A stretch of DNA of 22,423 bases from Pseudomonadota bacterium (GTDB lineage Bacteria; Pseudomonadota; Alphaproteobacteria; Rhizobiales; Devosiaceae). Below the pieces are notes generated by a model that saw only the letters and a program-made list of their open reading frames with translations, was not told where the DNA came from and ran no database searches. Made by a program: the position numbers and the translations under genes. This document shows positions 15,917 through 22,423 of this stretch, piece after piece; position 1 is the first letter of the stretch; each line of letters starts with the position of its first letter. The stretch lies in NCBI GenBank assembly GCA_023428425.1, contig JAEYYP010000372.1, forward strand, positions 1 through 22,423, in the 5' to 3' direction.

Positions 15917-17536
15917 ATGAAAATAACGCAGGTCCTCAAAGCGGCGGCGACCGCTGGAGCGCTGACCATGCTGATGAGCAGCACGGCGCTCGCGGTCACG
16001 CTGAACATGTTCAACGGCTCCGAGCCCGGAACGCTCGATCCGCACAAGGCTTCGGGCGACTGGCAGAACCGCATCATCGGCGACTACCTCGAAGGCCTTG
16101 TTGCCGAGGACGCCAAGGCCGAGCCGATCCCGGGCCAGGCCGAATCCTGGACAATCTCGGACGATGGTCTCGTCTACACCTTCAAGCTTCGCCCGGGCAT
16201 CGTGTGGAGCGATGGCGTGCCGGTGACCGCCGGTGACTTCGAGTACGCCTTCCGCCGTCTGTTCAACCCGGCGACCGCGGCCGAGTATTCGTACCTTCAG
16301 TTCCCGGTCAAGGGCGGCTCGGAAATCGTCGATGGCACCATGCCGGTCGATTCCGCCGATTTCGGCGTAAAGGCGCTCGACGACACCACTCTCGAGATCA
16401 CGCTGGAAGCCCCGACCCCGTATTTCCTCGGCGCGCTGACCCACTACACCGGTTGGCCGGTGCCGAAGCACGTCGTCGAGAAGGTCGGCGATGCGTGGAC
16501 CAACGTGGAGAACATCGTCAGCAACGGCCCCTACACCGTCAAGGAATGGGTGCCTGGCAGCTACGTGAAGTCGGTCAAGTCGGATACCTACTACGACAAG
16601 GACAACGTCCAGATCGACGAAGTCTACTACTACGTGCAGGACGACCTGGCGGCGGCGTTCAACCGCTACCGCGCCGGCGAATACGATATCCTCGTCGACT
16701 TGCCGGCCGACCAGCAGCAGGTGGTCAAGGACACCATGCCGGGTGAGGGCCGCTTCGCTCCGTTCCAGGGCATCCACTACTACGTGATCAACCAGGAAAA
16801 GGCGCCGTTCGACAACGTCAACATCCGCAAGGCGCTGTCGATTTCGCTCAACCGCGAGATCATGGGGCCCGACATCTGGGGTTCGGGCGAGCCGCCGGCC
16901 TACGCCTGGGTGCCGCCCGGCACCGGCAACTACGAGGGCGTCACTCCCTACATGCCCGAGTGGGCTTCGGTTCCCTACGACGAGCGCGTTGCACAGGCCA
17001 AGGCGTTGATGGAGGAGGCCGGCTACACCACCGCCAATCCGTTGAAGCTGCAGCTGCGTTACAACACCAACGACAACCACCAGAACCTTGCCATTGCCAT
17101 TTCGGCGATGTGGAAGGAGATCGGTGTCGAGGCCGAGCTGTTCAACGCCGAAACCCCGGTGCACTACGACGCCCTGCGCGCCGGTGATTTCGAAGTGGGT
17201 CGTGCCGGCTGGCTCAACGACTACTCCGACCCGAGCAACACGCTCGAGTTGCTCAAGTCCGGCACCATGAGCGATGGGGCGATGAACTGGGGCAACAACT
17301 ACGGCCGCTACTCGAACGCGCAGTTCGACGCGCTGGTGACCGAAGCCGCCAGCATGTCCGACCTCGGGGCCCGCGCGCTGAAGCTCGGCGAGGCCGAGAA
17401 GGTAGCGATGGACGAGTTCGCTGCGATCCCGCTGATGTGGTACCTCGCGAACAACGTGGTGAAGCCATACATCACCGGCTTCGAGGACAACGCCAAGGAC
17501 GTGCACCGCACGCGCTGGCTGACCAAGACCGAGTAA
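15917..17536 (+). CDS. oppA: Oligopeptide-type ABC transporter substrate-binding protein
   Basis: This 539-residue periplasmic binding protein of the SBP_bac_5 (OppA/DppA) family captures solute for the importer encoded downstream. A Sec signal peptide occupies residues 1-26 (basic start, hydrophobic core, ALA before the cleavage site), with no lipobox, so the mature protein should be soluble in the periplasm. The family N-terminal pattern GSEPGTLDPHKASG follows at about 35-48. Other family segments are GLVYTFKLRPGIVWSDGVPVTA, SNGPYTVKEWVPG and the C-terminal DYSDPSNTLELL. The ATG at 15917 is the only start that gives a proper signal peptide. The third operator lies upstream and a strong hairpin lies downstream before oppB. 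The ligand cannot be read from sequence; oligopeptides are the family default. Confidence 0.92.
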   Translation: MKITQVLKAAATAGALTMLMSSTALAVTLNMFNGSEPGTLDPHKASGDWQNRIIGDYLEGLVAEDAKAEPIPGQAESWTISDDGLVYTFKLRPGIVWSDGVPVTAGDFEYAFRRLFNPATAAEYSYLQFPVKGGSEIVDGTMPVDSADFGVKALDDTTLEITLEAPTPYFLGALTHYTGWPVPKHVVEKVGDAWTNVENIVSNGPYTVKEWVPGSYVKSVKSDTYYDKDNVQIDEVYYYVQDDLAAAFNRYRAGEYDILVDLPADQQQVVKDTMPGEGRFAPFQGIHYYVINQEKAPFDNVNIRKALSISLNREIMGPDIWGSGEPPAYAWVPPGTGNYEGVTPYMPEWASVPYDERVAQAKALMEEAGYTTANPLKLQLRYNTNDNHQNLAIAISAMWKEIGVEAELFNAETPVHYDALRAGDFEVGRAGWLNDYSDPSNTLELLKSGTMSDGAMNWGNNYGRYSNAQFDALVTEAASMSDLGARALKLGEAEKVAMDEFAAIPLMWYLANNVVKPYITGFEDNAKDVHRTRWLTKTE

Positions 17537-17558
17537 GTCACACCGTCTTGACGATACG

Positions 17559-17584
17559 GCCGCGGGCACTTGTGTGCCCGCGGC
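17559..17584 (+). terminator. Intra-operon hairpin between oppA and oppB
   Basis: A perfect 11-bp GC-rich stem, GCCGCGGGCAC / GTGCCCGCGGC, closes a 4-base loop TTGT (17570-17573). It begins 22 bp after the oppA stop and ends 55 bp before the oppB start. No strong T tract follows, so it is more likely a partial terminator or a 3' end stabilising the oppA transcript than a complete stop. Such hairpins commonly give excess binding protein over permease. Confidence 0.75.
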
Positions 17585-17639
17585 TATTGTCTGTTGCAGG
17601 GCGCGACAGCGCCTGCGGAACCAGAAAGGTATCGGCCGG

Positions 17640-18563
17640 ATGCTCGGCTATGCCCTCCGACGCGTACTATCGGCGATCCCGATCGCGTTCATTGCCATCA
17701 CGGCTTGCTTCTTCATCCTGCGTCTGGCGCCCGGAGGTCCGTTCGACACGGGCCGGCAGTTGCCGCCGAATACGATGGCGAACCTGCGCGCCTACTACAA
17801 TCTCGACCAGCCGCTGTTCAATCAGTACCTGATCTACCTGGGCCGGCTGGTCCGCGGTGACCTCGGCCCGTCGATGGTCTACGACGACTTCTCGGTATCG
17901 CAGATGCTCGGCATCGGCCTGCCTTTCACGATGATGCTGGGCTTTTCGGCCTTCCTCGTGGCCACCGTGGTCGGGCTCATCGTCGGCGCGCTGGCTGCCC
18001 TCAATCAGAACCGCTGGCCCGACTACGCGCTGGTCGCCCTGGCGATGGTCGGCCTCGTTGTGCCGAATTTCCTTATGGGCAGCCTCCTGCAGCTGGCGTT
18101 CGGCGTCTATCTCAAGTGGGTGCCGGCGGGGGGCTTCATTGCCGGGTCCGTTCCCCATCTCATCCTGCCGATCACGGTGCTGGCCCTGCCGCACGCGGGG
18201 CGCATCGCGCGGTTGACGCGCGGCTCGATGATCGAGGTGCTGGGGACCAACTACATCCGCACGGCCCGCTCGAAGGGCATTGGCGCGCGGCTCATCCTTG
18301 CGCGTCATGCCCTCAAGCCGGCGCTGATCCCCGTCGTCTCCTACCTCGGGCCGGGTCTCTCTTACCTGCTGACCGGCTCGCTGGTCGTGGAGCAGATCTT
18401 CGCGCTGCCCGGTATCGGCAAGTTCTTCATCACGGCCGCGCTCAACCGCGACTACGGCCTCGTGCTGGGAACGACCATTCTCTACGTCTTCATCATCCTG
18501 GCGCTGAACCTCATTGTGGATATCATCTACGCCTGGCTCGATCCCAAGGTGAGGTACCGCTGA
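17640..18563 (+). CDS. oppB: Oligopeptide ABC transporter permease 1
   Basis: This 307-residue inner-membrane permease of the OppB/DppB family starts with the typical MLGYALRRVLSAIPIAFI then FFILRLAPGGPFD. The first membrane helix and the periplasmic DQPLFNQYLIYLGRLVRGDLG region follow the family pattern. The cytoplasmic EAA loop that contacts the ATPases is YIRTARSKGIGARLILARHA at about 222-241. About six membrane segments are apparent. The ATG at 17640 was chosen over an upstream in-frame ATG (17574) because the latter lies inside the hairpin and adds a non-homologous Cys/Arg-rich stretch. AGAAAGG precedes the chosen start by about 10 bases. The stop overlaps the oppC start (TGATG). Confidence 0.92.
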   Translation: MLGYALRRVLSAIPIAFIAITACFFILRLAPGGPFDTGRQLPPNTMANLRAYYNLDQPLFNQYLIYLGRLVRGDLGPSMVYDDFSVSQMLGIGLPFTMMLGFSAFLVATVVGLIVGALAALNQNRWPDYALVALAMVGLVVPNFLMGSLLQLAFGVYLKWVPAGGFIAGSVPHLILPITVLALPHAGRIARLTRGSMIEVLGTNYIRTARSKGIGARLILARHALKPALIPVVSYLGPGLSYLLTGSLVVEQIFALPGIGKFFITAALNRDYGLVLGTTILYVFIILALNLIVDIIYAWLDPKVRYR

Positions 18564-19477
18564 TGGCTGGCATCACCGGCAAGGACGCCGTTCTCACCAA
18601 CTACGCCGATGCGTTACAGAATGCGCCCAAGGGGCGTTCGCTGACGCAGGACGCCATGCGGCGCCTGATGAACAACAAGGCCGCACTGGTCTCGATCTTC
18701 GTGCTGATCGCGATCGTCCTGTTCGCATTCGTTGGTCCGTTCTTTGCGCCGTGGTCCTACGACAAGGTCGACTGGACCTCGATCCGCAAGCCGCCGAACT
18801 TCGAGAAGATGCACTATTTCGGCACCGACGCGAATGGCCGCGACATGATGGCTCGCGCGATGCAGGGCACGCAGATGTCGATCATCGTGGCGTTTGTCGC
18901 CACTTTCGTGTCGGTAGTGATCGGCATTACCTATGGCGCGATCGCCGGCTATTTCGGCGGCAAGGTCGACGCCATCATGATGCGCTTCGTCGATATCATG
19001 TATGCGCTGCCCTACATCCTGTTCGTGATCATCCTTGTGGTGATCTTCGGGCGATCGCCTGTGCTGTTGTTCGTGGGCATCGGCTGTCTCGAATGGCTGA
19101 CGATGGCGCGTATCGTTCGCGGGCAAACGCTCAGTCTCAAGCATCGCGAGTTCATCGAGGCGGCAAAGGCGGGCGGGGCAGGGCCCTTCACCATCATCTT
19201 CCGCCATATCGTGCCCAACCTCACCGGCCCGGTGGTGATCTACGCGACGCTGACCATCCCTGAGATCATCATCACCGAGAGCTTCCTCAGCTATCTCGGC
19301 CTCGGCGTGCAGGAGCCGCAGACTTCGCTGGGCGCACTCGTCTCCGCAGGCGCGCCGGTGATCGAGACGCTGCCCTGGATGCTGCTGACCCCTGCCGCCA
19401 TCCTCATCACCATGCTGCTCTGCCTCACCTACCTCGGTGATGGCCTGCGCGACGCGCTCGATCCGAAGGACCGCTGA
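18563..19477 (+). CDS. oppC: Oligopeptide ABC transporter permease 2
   Basis: This 304-residue OppC/DppC-family permease has the characteristic cytoplasmic N terminus (SLTQDAMRRLMNNKAALVS) leading into the first membrane helix. A long periplasmic segment follows containing HYFGTDANGRDMMARAMQGT, a family hallmark. The EAA loop is EFIEAAKAGGAGPFTIIFRH followed by IVPNLTGPVV. The end LTYLGDGLRDALDPKDR is the standard C terminus of the family. It pairs with OppB to form the translocation channel. Its start overlaps the oppB stop by one base, and its stop is 1 bp before the oppD start. Confidence 0.93.
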   Translation: MAGITGKDAVLTNYADALQNAPKGRSLTQDAMRRLMNNKAALVSIFVLIAIVLFAFVGPFFAPWSYDKVDWTSIRKPPNFEKMHYFGTDANGRDMMARAMQGTQMSIIVAFVATFVSVVIGITYGAIAGYFGGKVDAIMMRFVDIMYALPYILFVIILVVIFGRSPVLLFVGIGCLEWLTMARIVRGQTLSLKHREFIEAAKAGGAGPFTIIFRHIVPNLTGPVVIYATLTIPEIIITESFLSYLGLGVQEPQTSLGALVSAGAPVIETLPWMLLTPAAILITMLLCLTYLGDGLRDALDPKDR

Positions 19478-19478
19478 C

Positions 19479-20462
19479 ATGTCCGATGTGCTGGTCGTCG
19501 ACGACCTCGACGTTACCTTCAAGCTCCACCAGTCGGAGGTGAAGGCGGTCTCCGGCCTCAACTTCTCCTTGGCGCGCGGCGAAACTCTGGCGGTTGTCGG
19601 CGAATCCGGCTCAGGCAAGAGCCAGGCCTTCCTGTCGATCATGGGCCTCCTGGCACGAAACGGCCGCGTCACCGGGCGGGCCATGCTCGGGGAAACCAAC
19701 CTCGTCGGGCTCGATTCCGACGAACTGGACAAGTATCGCGGCAAGGACATCGCCATGATCTTCCAGGATCCGATGACCTCGCTGAATCCGAGCCTCAGGA
19801 TCAAGACGCAGCTCAGCGAGGTGCTGGTGCGCCACCAGGGCTACGCGCCCGAACAAGCGCTGCGGGCAACGATCGAAATGCTGGAGCGCGTGGGTATCCC
19901 CGAACCGACCAAGCGTGCGAATGCCTATCCGCACGAGTTGTCGGGTGGCATGCGGCAGCGCGTCATGATCGCAATGGCGCTGCTCTGCCGGCCAAAGGTG
20001 CTGATCGCCGACGAGCCGACCACAGCTCTCGACGTCACAGTGCAAGCGCAGATGCTTGAACTGTTCAGGAACCTATCGAATGAATTCGGCACGGCGCTGG
20101 TCCTCATCACCCATGATCTCGGCGTCGTCGCCGGGGTCGCCGACCGAATGATGGTGATGTATGGCGGCCGCTGCGTCGAGAAGGGCCCGACCGACAGCCT
20201 GTTCTACGACCCGCGTCACCCCTATACGCTGGGGTTGCTGCATTCGACACCGCATGTTGCCAAGCGCGCCCGACGGCTCGATCCGATCCAGGGGCTGCCG
20301 CCCAGCCTGGAACACCTGCCCCAAGGCTGCGCATTCCACCCGCGTTGCGCCTTCCGCTTCGATCGCTGCCTTGCCGAACGCCCGCCGCTGCTCCCCGTCG
20401 AGGACGTGCGCGAGAAAGCCTGCTGGTATCAGGGCGAACTCGACTATGAGGAGGTCGCGTGA
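19479..20462 (+). CDS. oppD: Oligopeptide ABC transporter ATPase 1
   Basis: This 327-residue ATP-binding subunit powers import. Walker A GESGSGKS is at 41-48, Q-loop IFQDPMTSLNP at about 94-104, signature LSGGMRQR at 154-161, Walker B VLIADEPTTALD at 174-185, and the H-loop histidine in LITHDLG. The C-terminal oligopeptide/dipeptide extension carries the cysteine cluster CAFHPRCAFRFDRC and a later Cys, which in some OppD/DppD proteins binds an iron-sulfur cluster. The start ATG 19479 is 1 bp after the oppC stop; an upstream extension of the frame lies wholly inside oppC. The stop overlaps the oppF start. Confidence 0.94.
   Translation: MSDVLVVDDLDVTFKLHQSEVKAVSGLNFSLARGETLAVVGESGSGKSQAFLSIMGLLARNGRVTGRAMLGETNLVGLDSDELDKYRGKDIAMIFQDPMTSLNPSLRIKTQLSEVLVRHQGYAPEQALRATIEMLERVGIPEPTKRANAYPHELSGGMRQRVMIAMALLCRPKVLIADEPTTALDVTVQAQMLELFRNLSNEFGTALVLITHDLGVVAGVADRMMVMYGGRCVEKGPTDSLFYDPRHPYTLGLLHSTPHVAKRARRLDPIQGLPPSLEHLPQGCAFHPRCAFRFDRCLAERPPLLPVEDVREKACWYQGELDYEEVA
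20450..20455 (+). promoter_or_regulatory. Ribosome binding site of oppF inside oppD
   Basis: GGAGGT lies 6 bases before ATG 20462, within the last codons of oppD. It supports translation from 20462 rather than from the adjacent GTG at 20459. Confidence 0.7.
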
Positions 20463-21469
20463 TGCCGGCCGCTTCCGCAGAGGACCTGATCAAGGTCGAG
20501 AACCTGTCCAAGTATTTCTCGATCAGCGCCGGCCTGTTCACTCGGCCGCTACAGCTGAAGGCGCTTCAGGATATCTCGTTCACGGTCAAGCGCGGCGAAA
20601 CGCTCGGCATCGTCGGTGAATCGGGCTGTGGCAAGTCCACGCTCGGCCGCTGCATCCTGCAACTGCTGTCGCCAGACCAGGGTCGGGTGATGTGGCTGGG
20701 ACAGGACATCGCGTCCCTGCCGGCCGAGGAGATGCGCAAGCATCGCAAGGACCTGCAGATCATCTTCCAGGACCCCCTCGCGTCGCTCAATCCGCGGATG
20801 ACCGTAGGCGAGATCATCGCCGACCCGCTCAGGACGCTGATGCCGGAGCTAAAGGCGACCGAGCGGCGCGAGCGCGTCCTTCGCATCATGGAGGCCGTCG
20901 GGCTCCTGCCCGAGATGATCAACCGCTACCCGCACGAGTTTTCGGGCGGGCAGGCGCAGCGCATCGGTATCGCCCGGGCACTGATCACCGAGCCCAAGCT
21001 CATCGTCTGCGACGAGCCGGTCTCGGCTCTCGACGTGTCGATCCAGGCGCAGATCCTCAACCTGCTTGCCGACCTCAAGGACCAGTTCGGCCTCACGCTC
21101 ATCTTCATTTCGCACAACCTCAGCGTCGTGCGGCACGTGTCCGATCGCATCATGGTGCTCTATCTGGGTCGCATCGTCGAACTCGCCAATGGCGATGACC
21201 TGTACGATGATCCGAAGCATCCCTACACAAGGGCGTTGCTCACTGCCGTGCCCATCCCGGATCCGAAGCGGGCGCGACAGCGGACCATCGATGGGCTTGT
21301 CGGAGAGATACCTTCGCCGATCAATCCGCCCTCCGGCTGCACCTTCCGGACGCGCTGTCGGTACGCGCTTCCGGTTTGCGCCGAGCAGCGCCCGCCGCTC
21401 GAGGATACGGGCAGCCGGATGGTCGCCTGTCATCGCTGGCAGGAACTGGAGTTGCAGGCGGGAGCGTAG
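20462..21469 (+). CDS. oppF: Oligopeptide ABC transporter ATPase 2
   Basis: This 335-residue second ATPase forms a heterodimer with OppD. Walker A GESGCGKS is at 52-59, Q-loop IFQDPLASLNPRMTV at about 101-115, signature FSGGQAQR at 160-167, Walker B LIVCDEPVSALD at 180-191, and H-loop SHNLSVV. The longer N-terminal segment before Walker A (with FSISAGLFTRPL and QLKALQDIS) is typical of OppF as opposed to OppD. The C-terminal extension also has a Cys cluster (CTFRTRCRYALPVC). It closes the oppABCDF operon. It ends 7 bp from the convergent response-regulator gene, with no hairpin in between. Confidence 0.94.
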   Translation: MPAASAEDLIKVENLSKYFSISAGLFTRPLQLKALQDISFTVKRGETLGIVGESGCGKSTLGRCILQLLSPDQGRVMWLGQDIASLPAEEMRKHRKDLQIIFQDPLASLNPRMTVGEIIADPLRTLMPELKATERRERVLRIMEAVGLLPEMINRYPHEFSGGQAQRIGIARALITEPKLIVCDEPVSALDVSIQAQILNLLADLKDQFGLTLIFISHNLSVVRHVSDRIMVLYLGRIVELANGDDLYDDPKHPYTRALLTAVPIPDPKRARQRTIDGLVGEIPSPINPPSGCTFRTRCRYALPVCAEQRPPLEDTGSRMVACHRWQELELQAGA

Positions 21470-21476
21470 TCGGCCC

Positions 21477-21989
21477 CTACGGAGCGTCCTTCTGGGGGGC
21501 AGTGGCGGTTGCGCGGCGCTCGCCACCTTTGAACTCTGCCTTGCGCCGGCGACGGTCCGGGCCCTGGTAGCCGCCGCCCTCCACGAACTCGCGCGGCGCG
21601 CTGAAGATCGAATTGAGCCGGGATTCCACGTGTACCGCGGCGAATGGCTTGCGCAGGAACTCGGTCACCCCGGCGTCGCGCGCGGCCAGAATCCGCGCGG
21701 CGTCGGGCGCCGATGACATCATGATCACCGGTGTCGTACGGTTGAGGCCCTGCTCGTTGGTGCGCAATGCCCGAATGAGTTCGACGCTGCCGGTTGGGCT
21801 CAGAAGATCATCGAGGAGTATGACGCCGAACTTCCTGTTGGTCAGCGAGGCGAGCGCGGCATTCGAACTCTGCACCTCCTCCACCGCATGGACCTTGAGG
21901 TGGCGAAGCATCTGGCCGATCAGCGAGGCCATGTGTTGGTTGGGATCGCACACGAGGACGTCGAGTTTTGCAAATCTCTCTTTTTGCAT
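21477..21989 (-). CDS. Single-domain response regulator with basic tail
   Basis: This 170-residue protein has a CheY-like receiver at about residues 8-128: acidic pocket residue Asp15 in VLVCDPN, likely phosphoacceptor Asp61 in VILLDDLLSP (four residues before the conserved Pro), switch region VIMMSSAPD, and the conserved Lys in FLRKPF. No output domain follows. Instead there is a basic tail containing GPDRRRRK and GGERR, a motif seen behind receivers in alphaproteobacteria. It probably acts through protein-protein contact in a phosphorelay or motility/development circuit; the partner kinase is not in the window. The ATG at 21989 is needed to keep Asp15, and no good Shine-Dalgarno sequence precedes it. 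It is convergent with oppF and divergent from rpmJ. Confidence 0.88.
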   Translation of the reverse strand: MQKERFAKLDVLVCDPNQHMASLIGQMLRHLKVHAVEEVQSSNAALASLTNRKFGVILLDDLLSPTGSVELIRALRTNEQGLNRTTPVIMMSSAPDAARILAARDAGVTEFLRKPFAAVHVESRLNSIFSAPREFVEGGGYQGPDRRRRKAEFKGGERRATATAPQKDAP

Positions 21990-22207
21990 GCCGTGTGGCC
22001 GATTTGGGGTGTGCTGGTCTGGCGGGGAGTATTCGCCGGTGGAGCTTGCCGGCCGGTTAACTCCGCCATCGCAACCGCGCCAACCGGTTGAGGACGAGAG
22101 CTGGGGAGGCGGGCAATTTCCCTTTGACAGCCCCCATATTTCCCTTTAGTGACAGGCCGAATTCGAAGGGCGCGGCGCGCCTCTTTTTGTTTCGACCAGA
22201 GGTTAGA
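21990..22207. promoter_or_regulatory. Divergent intergenic region between response regulator and rpmJ
   Basis: This 218-bp gap should hold both promoters. On the plus strand TTGACA (22124-22129) is a perfect -35 hexamer. The matching -10 is uncertain: TTTAGT at 22145-22150 with a 15-bp spacer, or TAGTGA at 22147-22152 with a 17-bp spacer. The 9-base word TTTCCCTTT occurs twice, at 22117-22125 and 22139-22147, a 22-bp period, and each copy is followed by GACAG (22126 and 22151). An AGAGGT ribosome binding site for rpmJ is at 22198-22203. Confidence 0.5.
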
Positions 22208-22333
22208 ATGAAAGTTGCCAATTCGCTCAAGGCTCTGATGGGTCGCCATCGCGCCAACAAGCTCGTCCGCCGCCGCGGCCGTGTCTACATCATCAACAAG
22301 GTCGACAAGCGCTACAAGGCGCGCCAGGGCTGA
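22208..22333 (+). CDS. rpmJ: 50S ribosomal protein bL36, cysteine-free form
   Basis: This 41-residue, strongly basic protein starts MKVANSLKALMGRHRAN and ends KRYKARQG, the classical bL36 pattern. It lacks the CxxC...C...H zinc ligands of the zinc-ribbon form. It is therefore the C-minus (zinc-independent) type, which also occurs as the usual copy in alphaproteobacteria. It is a late-assembling protein of the large subunit. The gene is monocistronic by layout, with its own promoter region and a strong terminator 22 bp after the stop. Confidence 0.96.
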   Translation: MKVANSLKALMGRHRANKLVRRRGRVYIINKVDKRYKARQG

Positions 22334-22355
22334 GCCCGGCGTTCGACCGTGTTTC

Positions 22356-22379
22356 AAGGCCCGCTTCGGCGGGCCTTTT
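22356..22379 (+). terminator. Intrinsic terminator of rpmJ
   Basis: A perfect 9-bp stem, AAGGCCCGC / GCGGGCCTT, closes a TTCG tetraloop (22365-22368) with a C-G closing pair. The run TTTT starts within the end of the stem (22376-22379), and another TTTT follows at 22382-22385. This is a textbook Rho-independent terminator. Confidence 0.93.
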
Positions 22380-22405
22380 GCTTTTCTGCATTCCGGTCTG
22401 TTGCC

Positions 22406-22423
22406 GGCCACCCGGAGGTGGCC
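22406..22423. terminator. Hairpin at the window edge
   Basis: GGCCACC / GGTGGCC forms a perfect 7-bp stem around the loop CGGA (22413-22416) and ends exactly at the last base of the window. It may belong to a terminator for a gene beyond the window. No T or A tract can be judged because the sequence stops here. Confidence 0.4.

Noticed and set aside
17549..17560. Possible fourth operator beginning TTGACGATACGG
   Set aside because: Only the left arm matches. The right arm CGTCAA is absent, and the sequence is next to the hairpin after oppA.
15788..17569. 593-residue minus-strand open frame opposite oppA
   Set aside because: Its Val/His/Arg-rich composition follows from reading OppA codons backwards. 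OppA has a signal peptide and family motifs on the plus strand.
22208..22333. Zinc-starvation (Zur-controlled) paralogue of bL36
   Set aside because: The protein lacks the zinc cysteines, but this is the normal form in alphaproteobacteria, and no partner gene or obvious Zur box supports a special paralogue.

Overview
The window looks like chromosomal DNA from a high-GC alphaproteobacterium, probably of the order Hyphomicrobiales (Devosia-like is a guess). The evidence is the cysteine-free bL36 sequence typical of that class, the five-gene oligopeptide ABC operon, the MBL exonuclease plus ATP-dependent ligase pair, and dense coding with many TGATG or ATGA overlaps. There are no rRNA or tRNA genes, insertion sequences, phage genes or CRISPR arrays. 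No gene-free stretch exceeds 300 bp.

Region by region. (1) 1-75 is the 3' end of an unidentified gene. (2) 167-3528 (+) encodes a PreP-like M16 zinc metalloprotease overlapping a thioredoxin-2 gene. (3) 3538-4017 (-) is a stand-alone cyclic-nucleotide-binding-fold protein. (4) 4140-6981 (+) is a DNA-repair operon of MBL-fold exonuclease, ATP-dependent DNA ligase and a small UVR-motif protein. (5) 9692 down to 6982 (-) is fadD (acyl-CoA ligase), a MerR-type regulator and a small lipoprotein, tightly packed. (6) 9975-15733 (+) is fadE, a bifunctional fadB/fadJ-type protein and the thiolase fadI. Together with fadD these encode activation of a fatty acid and a complete beta-oxidation turn. (7) 15917-21469 (+) is oppABCDF, a full oligopeptide-type ABC importer. 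(8) 21477-21989 (-) is a single-domain response regulator. (9) 22208-22333 (+) is rpmJ, followed by a strong terminator.

The main regulatory observation is a near-identical 16-bp inverted repeat, TTGACG-N4-CGTCAA, seen three times. Two copies lie in the divergent fadD/fadE intergenic region and one lies in front of oppA. The copy before fadE coincides with the -35 element of a good sigma70-like promoter. The MerR-type regulator encoded directly downstream of fadD is the obvious candidate to bind them. This predicts a local regulon in which a LiuR-like repressor controls fatty-acid activation, beta-oxidation and, unexpectedly, the adjacent peptide-type ABC importer. A perfect 11-bp hairpin between oppA and oppB suggests that the binding protein is made in excess over the membrane and ATPase subunits.

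All functional calls rest on motif recognition by eye; no alignments or database searches were run.
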